Positions 1-8,058 are shown, counted from the first letter of the stretch. The stretch is DNA of 64,000 nucleotides from Streptomyces tardus (GCF_018101125.2 NZ_JAELVF020000001.1:2418487-2482486); one strand, 5' to 3'. Numbers and translations: made by a program. Notes: generated by a model not told the origin, from the letters alone.

Positions 1-357
1 AAGGCCCTGGTCAGTTCGGCGCTCAGCAGCGTCTCGTACGGCAAGCTGCTGGCGAACCTCGCCTCGGGGTTCATCCTCGCGCTCGGTGTCATCGCCGCGC
101 TGCACCAGATCGGCGTCGCGGTCGCCGTGACCCTTCCGGTCCTGATCACCGTGCTCGCCACGGTGGGCGGCATTCTGGTCGTCGGCGTCGGCGGCGGTCT
201 GATCAAGCCGATGCAGGAGCGCTGGAGCAGGTGGCTGGACGGCGCCGAGCGGGAGACCTCGCGGCTGCGCGCCTCCGGCGGTACGGGCGGTACCGGCGGT
301 ACGGGCGGCGGTACCGGCGGTACGGGTGGTGCCGGTGGTGCGTCCCCCGGCCGGTGA
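1..357 (+). CDS. C-terminal part of a membrane protein (mechanosensitive-channel-like TM-helix family)
   Basis: The reading frame is open from the first base, so the gene starts before the window. The visible 118 residues hold two hydrophobic segments, roughly residues 22-42 and 45-65, joined by a short loop. A charged stretch (KPMQERWSRWLDGAERE) follows, then a tail of about ten GTGG/GGTGG repeats encoded by a GGTACGGGC-type tandem repeat. The pairing of two helices with an IKPMQ motif resembles the C-terminus of actinobacterial proteins with conserved TM-helix repeats related to mechanosensitive channels. That assignment is by resemblance only. The Gly-rich tail is probably a disordered cytoplasmic end. 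The gene ends at a TGA followed by a strong hairpin. Confidence 0.6.
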   Translation, partial: KALVSSALSSVSYGKLLANLASGFILALGVIAALHQIGVAVAVTLPVLITVLATVGGILVVGVGGGLIKPMQERWSRWLDGAERETSRLRASGGTGGTGGTGGGTGGTGGAGGASPGR

Positions 358-379
358 GCGGTCCGGCTCTGCCGCTCGT

Positions 380-427
380 ACGGCGTCGCCCCCGTCGCGA
401 GAGAGATCGCGACGGGGGCGACGCCGT
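380..427. terminator. Bidirectional terminator hairpin
   Basis: Perfect 21-bp inverted repeat (380-400 and 407-427) with a 6-nt loop (GAGAGA). It lies between the convergent ends of the membrane-protein gene and the DUF4097 gene, so it can terminate both. There is no T-run, as is common in this GC range. Confidence 0.8.
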
Positions 428-454
428 CTCCGCGTCCGTGTACGGCGCCGCGGC

Positions 455-1186
455 TCAGCGGGCGGTACGGAGCTCGATGTTGCCGTTGCTGCTGCCGGCG
501 TGGATCCAGTGGCCGGCGTCCGGGTCGTCGGTCACGTCGACGTCGGTGTCGCCCCGGGAGGTCTTGGCGGTCACCGCGTACCGGCCCTCGGGAACGGTCA
601 CCGCGACGTTGCCGTTGGAGGTCGTCGCGTCGATGTTCTGCGTCCGGGTCGACACGAGGTCGATGTTGCCGTTGGCCGACTGGGCGTTGACGCCCTTTCC
701 GGCCAGCTCGCGCCCCTTGACGCTGCCGTTGGAGGTCCTGACCCGCGCCGTACCGGACACCCGGTTCAGGCTGATGCCGCCGGAACCGGTGCTCACCCGC
801 ACCTCGCCCACCCGCGAGAAGCTCAGCGACCCGTTGGAGGTCTCGCCGCTCACCGGCAGACCGGCCGGCAGCTCGACGGTGTAGTCGACGGAGCAGTCGT
901 CGCCGCAGCCGCCGAGCACCAGTACGCCGTCCTCGATCCGGTGCGTCGCGTCCTTCGGCCGGTCGCCCCGGTACTCCACCGAACGCCGTACGGAGATCTC
1001 CGAGTCGGCCCTGGAGCCGCGCAGCGTGACGTCACCCGATGCGAGGTCCATCCGGACGGCGGTGATCTTCTCCTCGTGGCGCGACTGGTCGTCGAAGGAC
1101 TCCGAATCCCACAGGCAGGCGCTCAACCCGCCGGCGGTGAGGGCGGTGACGGCGACGAGTGCGAGAGCGCGGGACAGCGAGCGCAT
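455..1186 (-). CDS. DUF4097-family beta-strand-repeat lipoprotein
   Basis: 243 residues. The N-terminus is a lipoprotein signal: MRSLSRALA, a hydrophobic stretch, then the lipobox LSAC, which predicts lipidation at Cys24 and anchoring on the outer face of the membrane. The mature part is built from repeated short beta strands with recurring S/T-S-N-G-S/N turns (TSNGS, SANGN, TSNGN, SSNGN), the hallmark of the DUF4097 (adhesin-like) right-handed beta-helix fold. Its biochemical role is unknown. The ATG at 1186 was chosen because it directly starts the signal peptide; a longer upstream frame is low-complexity. The Shine-Dalgarno signal is weak. The gene is downstream of, and in the same direction as, the XRE regulator at 1533-2720, but 346 bp away. 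Confidence 0.8.
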   Translation of the reverse strand: MRSLSRALALVAVTALTAGGLSACLWDSESFDDQSRHEEKITAVRMDLASGDVTLRGSRADSEISVRRSVEYRGDRPKDATHRIEDGVLVLGGCGDDCSVDYTVELPAGLPVSGETSNGSLSFSRVGEVRVSTGSGGISLNRVSGTARVRTSNGSVKGRELAGKGVNAQSANGNIDLVSTRTQNIDATTSNGNVAVTVPEGRYAVTAKTSRGDTDVDVTDDPDAGHWIHAGSSNGNIELRTAR

Positions 1187-1532
1187 GGAGGTTCCCCGTT
1201 TCAGCGGCGGTTGGCCGGTCGTGACGCGTGCGTTGGGTGCGGGTGTGTGCGGGTGTGTGCGGGTGTCTGTGCGCGGTGCGGGCGGTGCGCGCGGTGCGGG
1301 CGTCCTCGGCGGTGCCGACCGTACCGCTGGTGGTGGACCGTGGTGAGCCCTGGCGCCCGCGAACGCGCTTCGACGGTTGCGCGCGTTCGCCCGGCCGTCC
1401 CGGACCACGGTACGGACCGCCCCACCGCCGGCCCATCCGGGAAGCCCCCGACTTTCCCCGGGGGCCAACCCCCGCACGCCCCCGGGTCGTGTCCCGCACG
1501 CCCCCGGGTCGTGAGCCCGGAGGGCGCCGGGG
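1187..1532. repeat. Gene-free spacer with simple tandem repeats
   Basis: No supportable gene. On the plus strand it contains a GGGTGTGTGC-type tandem repeat around 1240-1300 and two copies in tandem of a 22-bp CCCGCACGCCCCCGGGTCGTG unit around 1475-1515. It must also carry the promoter of the DUF4097 gene, which I could not pick out with confidence. Confidence 0.5.
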
Positions 1533-2720
1533 TCAGACCGCCAGTCCCGACATCCGGGAGAGCGCCATCAGCTTGGCGTTGCTGCGCCGGTGGAGGGAGG
1601 CCACGACGCGGAAGATCTCCCGGCCCATGGGATGGATACGAGCCATCTGCGGTGCCGTGCGCCAGGCCGTCGTCAGATCGTCCAGTGCGCCGTCGCGGTC
1701 GCCCAGATCCAGCCGCGCCCGCGCGATGTTGATGTGGGTGGGCGAGATGCGGGTGGGCGGCAGCCCGGCGAGCACCTCGGCGAAGTGCGCCGAGCCCGCC
1801 ACCCGCAGCGCCTCGTCGGGCCGGCCCAGGTCGAGCCGGGTGGCCAGTTCGTGGGTCGCGGTGTTGCCGGGGCCGAAGATCATGCTGTGGCACCGCACGT
1901 CCTCGCCCACGACCTGGGCCGCCTCCCGGGCGGACCGGATGTGGCGTTCGGCCGCCCGCTGCCCCTCGCGCTTGTCGTGGAGCCTGCCGGCGAGCGTCAT
2001 GCCGCGCAGGTCGAGCATCCCCACGGCGAAGGCGCGCTGGGGGCCGGAGAGCTGCGTCTGTGCTCGGGCGATCGCGCGTTCGACGATGTGCAGGCCGCCC
2101 TCGAAGTCGCCGCCGTTGAGGTAGGCGCCGGCCCGGTCCCGGGCCGCGATGGCCTCGCCGAGCGGATTGGGCTTCTGGCGCACCGCCCACCGCTGGCGGG
2201 TGACGGCGAGTTCCGCCAGGTCCATCCAGCGATGGCGTGCCGAGATCCAGTAGACGCTGCTGTAGACGTTCGCGACGGCCATCCAGCTTTCGGAGGTGTT
2301 CTCGGCGAAGGCGTGGTCGGTGACGTCCCTGAGCAACTGGGGGAGTACGACCAGCAGTCCGGCGATGTCGACGTCGTTGCGCAGCGTGTCGGCCCTCGCC
2401 AGCGCGGCGCTGATCCGGTCTGCCTCCACCCGCGTGCCGCGCGGCCGGTCGTAGTCGCGCACGGCCGAGCGCAGCTCGTACAGCAGCGCCTCGTTGCCCC
2501 GGCTCGGCGGGGTCCGGCCGAGCACCTCGGCCATCGTCACCCCGAGCGCGCGGGCGAGTGCCGCCGCCGTCGTGGGCGTCAGGGCTCTGGCGCCGACCTC
2601 GGCCTTGCTCAGCAGTGAGACGGAGATCGCGGCTCTCCTGGCGAGCGCCGCCTGGGAGAGGCCGCGGGCGTGCCGGAGCGCGGCAACGTTGGCTCCCGGC
2701 GCGAGCGTTGAGGTGCCCAT
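1533..2720 (-). CDS. XRE-family regulator with C-terminal TPR-like repeats
   Basis: 395 residues. Residues about 14-68 form a Cro/CI helix-turn-helix (ALRHARGLSQAALARRAAIS, then SLLSKAEVGARALTP). The rest is helical, with repeated A-x-x-Y/A patterns resembling the TPR sensor region of Streptomyces XRE regulators that act in antibiotic or developmental control. The frame runs open far upstream. The ATG at 2720 was chosen because it begins the HTH region and has a good ribosome site (GAGGAG about 6 nt before). It is divergent from two small genes at 2888-3387, which is the usual arrangement for a regulator controlling its neighbours. Its ligand is not predictable. Confidence 0.85.
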   Translation of the reverse strand: MGTSTLAPGANVAALRHARGLSQAALARRAAISVSLLSKAEVGARALTPTTAAALARALGVTMAEVLGRTPPSRGNEALLYELRSAVRDYDRPRGTRVEADRISAALARADTLRNDVDIAGLLVVLPQLLRDVTDHAFAENTSESWMAVANVYSSVYWISARHRWMDLAELAVTRQRWAVRQKPNPLGEAIAARDRAGAYLNGGDFEGGLHIVERAIARAQTQLSGPQRAFAVGMLDLRGMTLAGRLHDKREGQRAAERHIRSAREAAQVVGEDVRCHSMIFGPGNTATHELATRLDLGRPDEALRVAGSAHFAEVLAGLPPTRISPTHINIARARLDLGDRDGALDDLTTAWRTAPQMARIHPMGREIFRVVASLHRRSNAKLMALSRMSGLAV

Positions 2721-2791
2721 CTCTTGACTCCTCTGCGAGTCGTCGGCCCTGACGCGGCCATCGTGACACCGCCTGCCGCTCCCGACACAGG

Positions 2792-2812
2792 CTTGTGCAA
2801 TATGCGTGCAAG
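2792..2812. promoter_or_regulatory. Candidate operator (imperfect dyad) in the XRE divergent promoter
   Basis: A 21-bp imperfect inverted repeat, CTTG...CAAG, containing two TGCAA steps. It lies in the 167-bp region between the XRE start and the small operon and is AT-richer than its surroundings. It is a plausible XRE binding site; the symmetry is partial. Confidence 0.3.
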
Positions 2813-2887
2813 TAGCCGTAAGTAGCAGGTTGTTGACTGGTTGTGTCCGTAGTGGGTGGTGGGGGACCGTCTCGGGAGGTCGCAAGC

Positions 2888-3016
2888 GTGTCGACAACTC
2901 TTCAACCGGCCGCCGCCCCCGCCGTCGTCCGCTCCCTGGCCCCCGTCCGCTCCCCGGCAGTCCCCGACTCCGAGGCCGGCCCGGCTGCGGGCGGCGCGGA
3001 TCGGGGGCGCGCGTGA
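2888..3016 (+). CDS. Small 42-aa protein, coupled to the next gene
   Basis: GTG start with a strong ribosome site (GGGAGGT, 7 nt upstream). It encodes 42 residues rich in Ala, Pro and Val, starting MSTTLQPAAAPAVV. No family is recognised. Its TGA stop overlaps the GTG start of the following 124-aa gene in a GTGA overlap, typical of translational coupling. The ribosome site and coupling are the main evidence that it is real; composition alone would not prove it. It is transcribed away from the XRE regulator and could be a small regulator partner or a leader peptide. Confidence 0.55.
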   Translation: MSTTLQPAAAPAVVRSLAPVRSPAVPDSEAGPAAGGADRGRA

Positions 3017-3387
3017 CCGTGAGCGGGCTGGTGCGGCGGGGATGGTGGTGCGAGCTGACCGCGTGGACGGCGGCGGTGGACGGCCGGGAGGCGAAGGTAC
3101 GGGCGGGCCGGGCCGACACCCCCGAGGGGGCGTTGGTGTGGATACGGGCGTCCGTGCGGACACTGGCGTACGGCCTCGGGGTCGCCGAGGGTGCGCGGGT
3201 GCACGCCTGGCTGGAGTACGGGCAGTGGGAGGCCGTGATGCGGTTGAAGTCCGGTGAGGCGTACGACTTCGGGGCGCGGCTGGGCGGGACGGCGCTCAGC
3301 TGGTCCGCCCGCCCCGTCGTCTTCGTCTCGCTGCTGGCCGACTGCACACCCGCAGGCCTCGAAGCGGCCGAGCCGCGCGGGTGGTGA
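3013..3387 (+). CDS. Hypothetical protein of 124 aa
   Basis: No family is recognised. The sequence is mixed alpha/beta with many aromatic residues (RRGWWCELTAWTAAV, LEYGQWEAVMRL) and Arg, and has no signal peptide or membrane helix. It starts at a GTG overlapping the stop of the 42-aa gene and ends at a TGA. Paired with the small gene and divergent from an XRE regulator, it is likely part of that regulator's local circuit. That is inference from position only. Confidence 0.55.
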   Translation: MTVSGLVRRGWWCELTAWTAAVDGREAKVRAGRADTPEGALVWIRASVRTLAYGLGVAEGARVHAWLEYGQWEAVMRLKSGEAYDFGARLGGTALSWSARPVVFVSLLADCTPAGLEAAEPRGW

Positions 3388-3541
3388 ACTCGCGCCGCTG
3401 CCTGGCGGGTTGCGCCGTGCCCGACGCCGAGTCGGCCGTACGGCCCCGCGCTCCCGAGGCGCTCCCCGCGTACGCCCGCGCACTCCCGCGTGAGGCGGGT
3501 CACGCGGGTGGCAAAGGGAAGGGAAAGGCTTCCGAAACAAT

Positions 3542-3558
3542 TTTGCAGGGTCTGCAAA
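3542..3558. promoter_or_regulatory. Operator: perfect inverted repeat TTTGCAG-N3-CTGCAAA
   Basis: Perfect 7-bp arms with a 3-nt spacer, immediately upstream of the TetR gene. It overlaps a candidate -35 element (TTGCAG, 3543-3548) that pairs with a -10-like TACCGT at 3565-3570 (16-nt spacing). A second, weaker dyad CTTGC-N7-GCAAG follows at 3559-3575. The layout fits autorepression by the adjacent TetR protein. Confidence 0.6.
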
Positions 3559-3577
3559 CTTGCGTACCGTGCAAGGT

Positions 3578-4276
3578 GTGAATGGTGCGGCGGAGAAGCT
3601 GGGGCTCCGGGAACGGAAGAAGCGGGCGACGCGGGACGCGCTCGCCGGTGCGGCGGTTCGGCTCGCGGCCGAGCACGGCGCGGAGAACGTGACCGTGGAG
3701 GCCATCAGCGAGGCCGCCGGAGTCTCGCCGAGGACCTTCTTCAACTACTTCGACAGTCATGACGACGCCTTCGTCATGATCGACAACGAGAGCGCGGCCC
3801 GCCTGCGCGAGGCGGTGCTGGCCGCGCCCGCCGAGCTGTCCGCGCTGGAGGCCGTACGGGACGTACTGGCCGAGGAGTTGGCGGACATCGAGGAGCAGCA
3901 GGAGCTGTGGCGGCTGCGTGCCCAGGTGCTGCACCGCTCGCCCCGGCTGCTGGCGCGCAGCATGGGCGCGCACATGTGGGACGAGCGCGGGCTCGCGGCA
4001 GCGATCGCCGAGCGCCGGGGGGCGGCTCCGCCGGTGCAGCCGGCGGCGTCACCGTCGATCCGTTCGAAGGACTGCTCGGTCTCGCAGCTGGACCAGATCA
4101 TGGCGATGGACCGGCAGCTCGACCTCTACTCCAAGATGCTCGCGGCGATGGCCTCCACGGCGGCGCGGGTCGCCTTGCAGCACTGGTGCGCGCACACCGA
4201 GCGGGACCGGTTCCAGGACGTCTTCCGCAAGGTGTTCGACCAGCTGGCCGCCGGACTGAGGAATCCGGCCGTGTAA
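3578..4276 (+). CDS. TetR-family transcriptional regulator, probably leaderless
   Basis: 232 residues. The N-terminal TetR helix-turn-helix is clear at about residues 15-62 (RDALAGAAVRLAAEHGAENV, then EAISEAAGVSPRTFFNYFDS). The C-terminal part is the variable helical ligand domain. The frame allows a TTG at 3560, but the GTG at 3578 lies only 7 nt after a -10-like hexamer and lacks a proper ribosome site, so a leaderless mRNA starting at this GTG is likely. It sits upstream of, and in the same direction as, a DHA2-type drug exporter and is the probable repressor of that pump and of itself. Confidence 0.85.
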   Translation: MNGAAEKLGLRERKKRATRDALAGAAVRLAAEHGAENVTVEAISEAAGVSPRTFFNYFDSHDDAFVMIDNESAARLREAVLAAPAELSALEAVRDVLAEELADIEEQQELWRLRAQVLHRSPRLLARSMGAHMWDERGLAAAIAERRGAAPPVQPAASPSIRSKDCSVSQLDQIMAMDRQLDLYSKMLAAMASTAARVALQHWCAHTERDRFQDVFRKVFDQLAAGLRNPAV

Positions 4277-4697
4277 GCCGGCCGGTGGTCGGCGGCGAGG
4301 GGGCGCCGACCGCGACGAGGCCGGCGACCGCGGCGAGGGGCCGGCGGCCGGCAGGTACCCGCCCCGGTACCGACCGCTCGCCCAGGCCCACCACGCACGG
4401 CACGGCACCACCACGCACGGCACCACCACGCACGGCACCGCACCACCACGCACGGCACCGCACGCACCGCACGGCGCGAACCGGGGGCGTACGGCCCGGA
4501 GGGGAGCGGCTCCGTGGCCGGCGCGTACGGGGCGGCGTCACCGCAAGTGCGACGGGGGCGCAGCCGAGGACCGGCCGACGACCAGCAGACCGGCAGACCA
4601 GCAGACCAGCAGACCAGCAGGCCGGCAGACCCTCCCCGCCTCCGGGCGCGACGCAGACTCACGCCTCCGGGCGCGACCGAACCACGAAGAGGACACC
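4277..4697 (+). repeat. Gene-free spacer with two tandem-repeat tracts before the exporter
   Basis: No gene seen. It holds a tract of degenerate CACCACGCACGGCAC units (about 4385-4475), a tract of ACCAGCAG/GACCGGCAG units (about 4577-4632), and a 14-bp direct repeat CCTCCGGGCGCGAC (about 4638 and 4664). It must carry the exporter promoter unless the regulator and pump are co-transcribed. Confidence 0.5.
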
Positions 4698-6431
4698 GTG
4701 ACCGCAACACATACGAGGGACGATTCACCGCCCCCGGACCGGCTGCCACCGGACCCGCTGCCGCCGACCGCGGTGGAGGAGGGCCCGACGGCGATGACCA
4801 ACCGGCAGATCCTGCAGGCGATGTCCGGGCTGATGGCCGGTATGTTCGTCGCGATCCTGGCCGGTACGGTCGTCGCGAACGCGCTGCCGCGCATCGTCGC
4901 CGACCTCGGCGCGACGCAGTCCGCGTACACCTGGGTCGTCACCTCCGAGCTGCTGGCGATGACCGCGACGGTGCCGCTGTGGGGCAAGCTCTCCGACCTC
5001 TACAACAAGAAGTTGCTGCTCCAGCTCTCGCTGGGGGTCTTCGTACTGGGCTCCATACTCGCGGGGCTCTCGCAGGGCGTGGAGATGCTGATCTTCAGCC
5101 GCGTGGTGCAGGGCATCGGCGCGGGCGGTCTGACCGCGCTGGTCCAGGTGGTGATGGCCGCGATCGTGCCGCCGCGCAGGCTCGGAAAGTACGCGGGCGT
5201 CTTCGGTTCGGTGTTCGCGGTGGGCACGGTCATCGGCCCGCTGGTCGGCGGCGTGCTGGTCGACACCCCGTGGCTCGGCTGGCGCTGGTGCTTCTTCATC
5301 GGGGTGCCGTTCGCGCTGGTGTCGGTGATCCTTCTCCAGCGCACGCTGAAGTTGCCGACGGTGCGCAGGCCGGACGCGAAGGTCGACTACCTGGGCGCGT
5401 TCCTGATCGTGGGCGGTGTCTCCGCGCTGCTGATCTGGACCTCGCTGGCGGGCAACTCCTTCGACTGGGCCTCCTGGCAGACCGCCGCCCTCACCTCGCT
5501 CGGTGTGGCCATGCTGGGCCTGGCGGTCTACGTGGAGACGCGGGTGGCGGAGCCGATCATCCCGCTGGGCATCTTCCGCAGCCGTACGGTGACGCTCGCG
5601 ACGGTCGCCAGCCTCTTCGTCGGTGTGGCGATGTTCGGCGGCACGGTCTTCCTCACGCAGTACTTCCAGCTGGCGCTCGGCAAGTCGCCGACCGAGTCGG
5701 GTCTGATGAGCCTGCCGATGATCTTCGGCCTGCTGGTCTCCTCGACCGGCGCCGGACAGATCATCAGTGCCACGGGCCGGTGGAAGATCTTCGTCGTCTC
5801 CGGTGCCGCGATCATGACGGCGGGCATGGGGCTGCTCGCCACCATCGAGGCCGACACCGCGTACTGGCAGCTGAGCCTGTACATGGCGCTGCTGGGCTTC
5901 GGTCTCGGCATGCTGATGCAGAACCTCGTCCTGGTCGCGCAGAACGACGTACCGGCCCGCTACCTCGGCTCGGCGACCTCGGTGGTCTCCTTCTTCCGCA
6001 GCATGGGCGGCACGGTCGGCACCAGCGTGCTGGGCGCCGTCCTCGCCGCCCGGGTCGCCGAGGACATCGGCGCCGGACTTCCGGCCGGTGCCGAGGGCGC
6101 CGGCGGCCACGGCGCGGTCCCGAACCTGGCCGAACTGCCGGGACCGGTGCGCGAGGTCGTGGAGAACGCGTACGCCGCCGGCACCTCCGAACTCTTCCTG
6201 CTGGCCACGCCGTTCGCGGCGCTCGCTCTGGTCGCGGTGCTCTTCCTCAAGGAGAAGCCGCTGAAGACGACCAGCGGCTCGCAGCGGCTGGTCGAGGAGT
6301 CGCGGGCGGAGTCGGCGCGTACGGACCAGTCGGCGCGTACCGGGCCGGCCCCCGGCGAGCTGCCGGAGGTGTCGCTGTCCAAGGCGGGAGCGGCGGTGGG
6401 GGACGACCGGCCCCAGGCTGACCGACGCTAG
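4698..6431 (+). CDS. MFS multidrug exporter, DHA2 (14-TM) family
   Basis: 577 residues. After a 40-residue Pro/Asp-rich cytoplasmic start come the DHA2 motifs: GTVVANALPRIVADLG (motif D2), the GKLSDLYNKKLLL loop (motif A), and RVVQGIGAGGLTALVQVV with GPLVGGVLVD (motif C). About 14 hydrophobic helices follow, ending near residue 515. The usual role is proton-driven efflux of amphipathic drugs. GTG start with AAGAGGA in front. The C-terminal 60 residues are hydrophilic. The stop TAG is the exact point where a small mobile element is inserted. The upstream TetR gene is the likely regulator. Confidence 0.9.
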   Translation: MTATHTRDDSPPPDRLPPDPLPPTAVEEGPTAMTNRQILQAMSGLMAGMFVAILAGTVVANALPRIVADLGATQSAYTWVVTSELLAMTATVPLWGKLSDLYNKKLLLQLSLGVFVLGSILAGLSQGVEMLIFSRVVQGIGAGGLTALVQVVMAAIVPPRRLGKYAGVFGSVFAVGTVIGPLVGGVLVDTPWLGWRWCFFIGVPFALVSVILLQRTLKLPTVRRPDAKVDYLGAFLIVGGVSALLIWTSLAGNSFDWASWQTAALTSLGVAMLGLAVYVETRVAEPIIPLGIFRSRTVTLATVASLFVGVAMFGGTVFLTQYFQLALGKSPTESGLMSLPMIFGLLVSSTGAGQIISATGRWKIFVVSGAAIMTAGMGLLATIEADTAYWQLSLYMALLGFGLGMLMQNLVLVAQNDVPARYLGSATSVVSFFRSMGGTVGTSVLGAVLAARVAEDIGAGLPAGAEGAGGHGAVPNLAELPGPVREVVENAYAAGTSELFLLATPFAALALVAVLFLKEKPLKTTSGSQRLVEESRAESARTDQSARTGPAPGELPEVSLSKAGAAVGDDRPQADRR

Positions 6432-6609
6432 GCCGTGTCTTCAAAGTCCCGTCTGCGTGGAGTGCCCTGGTGCGGCACCTCGCCGCGTTGTCGGTCGTCA
6501 GCGCAGCCCGCTGCGCTTTCCTCCCTCCGCCTTGCGATGCACCGCACCAGACCCCCCACGCCCCCCACGCCCGCCTGGCGGCGGACGACGCTACTTTGAA
6601 GACACGGCC
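6431..6609. mobile_element. 179-bp MITE-like element with perfect 17-bp terminal inverted repeats
   Basis: Left end GGCCGTGTCTTCAAAGT (6431-6447) and right end ACTTTGAAGACACGGCC (6593-6609) are perfect inverted repeats. TA (within CTA/TAG) flanks both sides, consistent with a TA target duplication. The interior has no open frame of transposase length. It fits a non-autonomous derivative mobilised by a transposase elsewhere; TA duplications are known for IS630-type and some IS5-type elements, so the family is left open. The insertion is exactly at the exporter's stop codon and leaves TAG intact. Confidence 0.75.
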
Positions 6610-6655
6610 TAGTGCGGGGGAAGCCCGTACGGCCGTGACGGGTACGACGCACCAC

Positions 6656-6702
6656 CCAGACCGCGGGGCCGCTCAAGGGAGTTGAGCGGCCCAGCGGTCT
6701 GG
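6656..6702 (-). terminator. Terminator of the lipid-synthase operon
   Basis: A 21-bp inverted repeat with one mismatch (arms 6656-6676 and 6682-6702, 5-nt loop), between the MITE and the end of the glycosyltransferase gene. The 118 bp between this hairpin and the gene stop is a degenerate GGCGGGTACGGCCC-type repeat. Confidence 0.7.
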
Positions 6703-6820
6703 CGTGCGGGTACGGGCCGGGCGGGTACGGGCCCCGGGCGGGTACGGCCGGGCGGGTACGGCCCGGGCGATCCGGCGGGTGCGACCCGGTGGGTACGGCC
6801 CCGGCGACCCGGTGGGCGCC

Positions 6821-7984
6821 TCAGCGGGCGGCCTCCGCGAGGATCCCGGCGGCCCGGCGCACCCCGCCCGCGGCGCGGAAGGTCTCGCCGATCCGGTGTG
6901 CGGCGGCGGCGTGGCCGCCCGAGGCGTCCAGCACGGCGTCGATCGACTTCGCCAGCCGCGCCGCGTCGACGCGGGTGAAACGCACCCGGACGCCTGCGCC
7001 CGCCCCGGTGACCAGGCCGGCCACGATCGGCTGGTCGTCCCGGATCGGGGCGACCACCAGCGGTACGCCGTGCCAGAGCGACTCGCACACCGTGTTGTGC
7101 CCGCCGTGGCAGACCACCGCGTCCAGCCTCTCCAGCAACGGGAGTTGGGGCACCCGGGGCAGCGCCAGCACGTTCTCCGGCAGCTCGGAGGGGAGTACGC
7201 CGGCAGGGTCGACGACGATGCCGCGCACCCGTGCCGCCAGGCTCTCCAGCGCGGTGACGGCCTCGTGCAGGAAGCGGCTTCCGGCGTCGTCGTTGGCGGT
7301 GCCGAGGGAGACCAGCACGGTCCGTCGCCCGTCCTCCTCCAGCCACTCCCAGGGGAAGTCGGCGTCGGAGGCGCGCGGGGCGATGGCCGGGCCCACCAGA
7401 TGCACCCGCTCGTGGGGCATCTCCACGTCGGGGCCCAGGAACGCGGCCGTGGTGAAGGCGATGACGCCGTGCGGGGAGAAGCGCGGGTCGTGGTGTGCGC
7501 GGGTGTCGCCGTGGCGCTCGCGCAGACCGTCGAGCATGTCGCCGAGCCAGGCGGCCACCTTGGGCATGGAGGACAGCGGATCGATCAGTTCGGCGGAGGT
7601 CGTCGAGGAGGTGAACAGGGGCAGCCCGTGGCGTTCGGCGACCAGCGCGCCGGCGACCGCGTGCTGGTCGCTCACCACCACCTGCGGCGCGAACGCCTCG
7701 ACGGCCGCCGCCACACCCGGGGCCATGGCGTCGGCGAGCGGTACGAAGAACTCCTCCCAGAGGAACCTGAACGCCGCGGGGCCGAGCAGGTCCGGGGGGC
7801 GCGTCAGATCGCCCGGGCCCGCGCAGTCGTACAACTGCGCCTGTGGACCGAGGAGTTCGCGGAGCAGCGGTACGTGTCCGGCCCAGGCGACCTGGTGCCC
7901 GTCGGCGGCGAGCCGGTCGGCGACACCGCGCAGCGGGTTGATGTGCCCGGTCAGGGGAGGGACGACGAACAGGTGGCGGCTCAC
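6821..7984 (-). CDS. MGT-type (GT1) glycosyltransferase
   Basis: 387 residues from the GTG at 7984. The GT-B fold is evident: an N-terminal acceptor-side start RHLFVVPPLTGHINPLRGVADRL, and the C-terminal nucleotide-sugar region LPRVPQLPLLERLDAVVCHGGHNTVCESLWHGVPLVVAPIRDDQP, containing the CHGGxNT and GVPLVV...DQ signatures of macrolide-type GT1 enzymes. GTG start with GGAGGA; its first 4 bases overlap the stop of the micro-ORF (GTGA). As the last gene of the megasynthase operon, it presumably attaches a sugar to the lipid product, making a glycolipid or glycosylated polyketide. Sugar and acceptor are unknown. Confidence 0.85.
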   Translation of the reverse strand: MSRHLFVVPPLTGHINPLRGVADRLAADGHQVAWAGHVPLLRELLGPQAQLYDCAGPGDLTRPPDLLGPAAFRFLWEEFFVPLADAMAPGVAAAVEAFAPQVVVSDQHAVAGALVAERHGLPLFTSSTTSAELIDPLSSMPKVAAWLGDMLDGLRERHGDTRAHHDPRFSPHGVIAFTTAAFLGPDVEMPHERVHLVGPAIAPRASDADFPWEWLEEDGRRTVLVSLGTANDDAGSRFLHEAVTALESLAARVRGIVVDPAGVLPSELPENVLALPRVPQLPLLERLDAVVCHGGHNTVCESLWHGVPLVVAPIRDDQPIVAGLVTGAGAGVRVRFTRVDAARLAKSIDAVLDASGGHAAAAHRIGETFRAAGGVRRAAGILAEAAR

Positions 7985-8058
7985 CGCTGGTCCTCCTTCG
8001 TCCGGACGCGCCGCCACCGCTGTCGGAGGTGCGCCCGGAACCCGTCGTGGGAGGTCAT
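7981..8058 (-). CDS. 25-aa basic micro-ORF between hydrolase and glycosyltransferase
   Basis: ATG at 8058 overlaps the hydrolase stop (ATGA), and its TGA overlaps the glycosyltransferase GTG (GTGA), so it fills the 70-nt gap exactly with two 4-bp overlaps. The peptide begins MTSHDGF, has a basic centre (RQRWRRVR) and ends RTKEDQR: 8 Arg/Lys in 25 residues. It contains the ribosome site of the glycosyltransferase. It may be a genuine micro-protein, or simply a translational bridge that carries ribosomes to the next start. No family is recognised. Confidence 0.5.
   Translation of the reverse strand: MTSHDGFRAHLRQRWRRVRTKEDQR

Noticed and set aside
4277..4697. CRISPR-like repeats before the drug exporter
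   Set aside because: The repeats are short, adjacent and degenerate with no unique spacers; they are simple tandem repeats.
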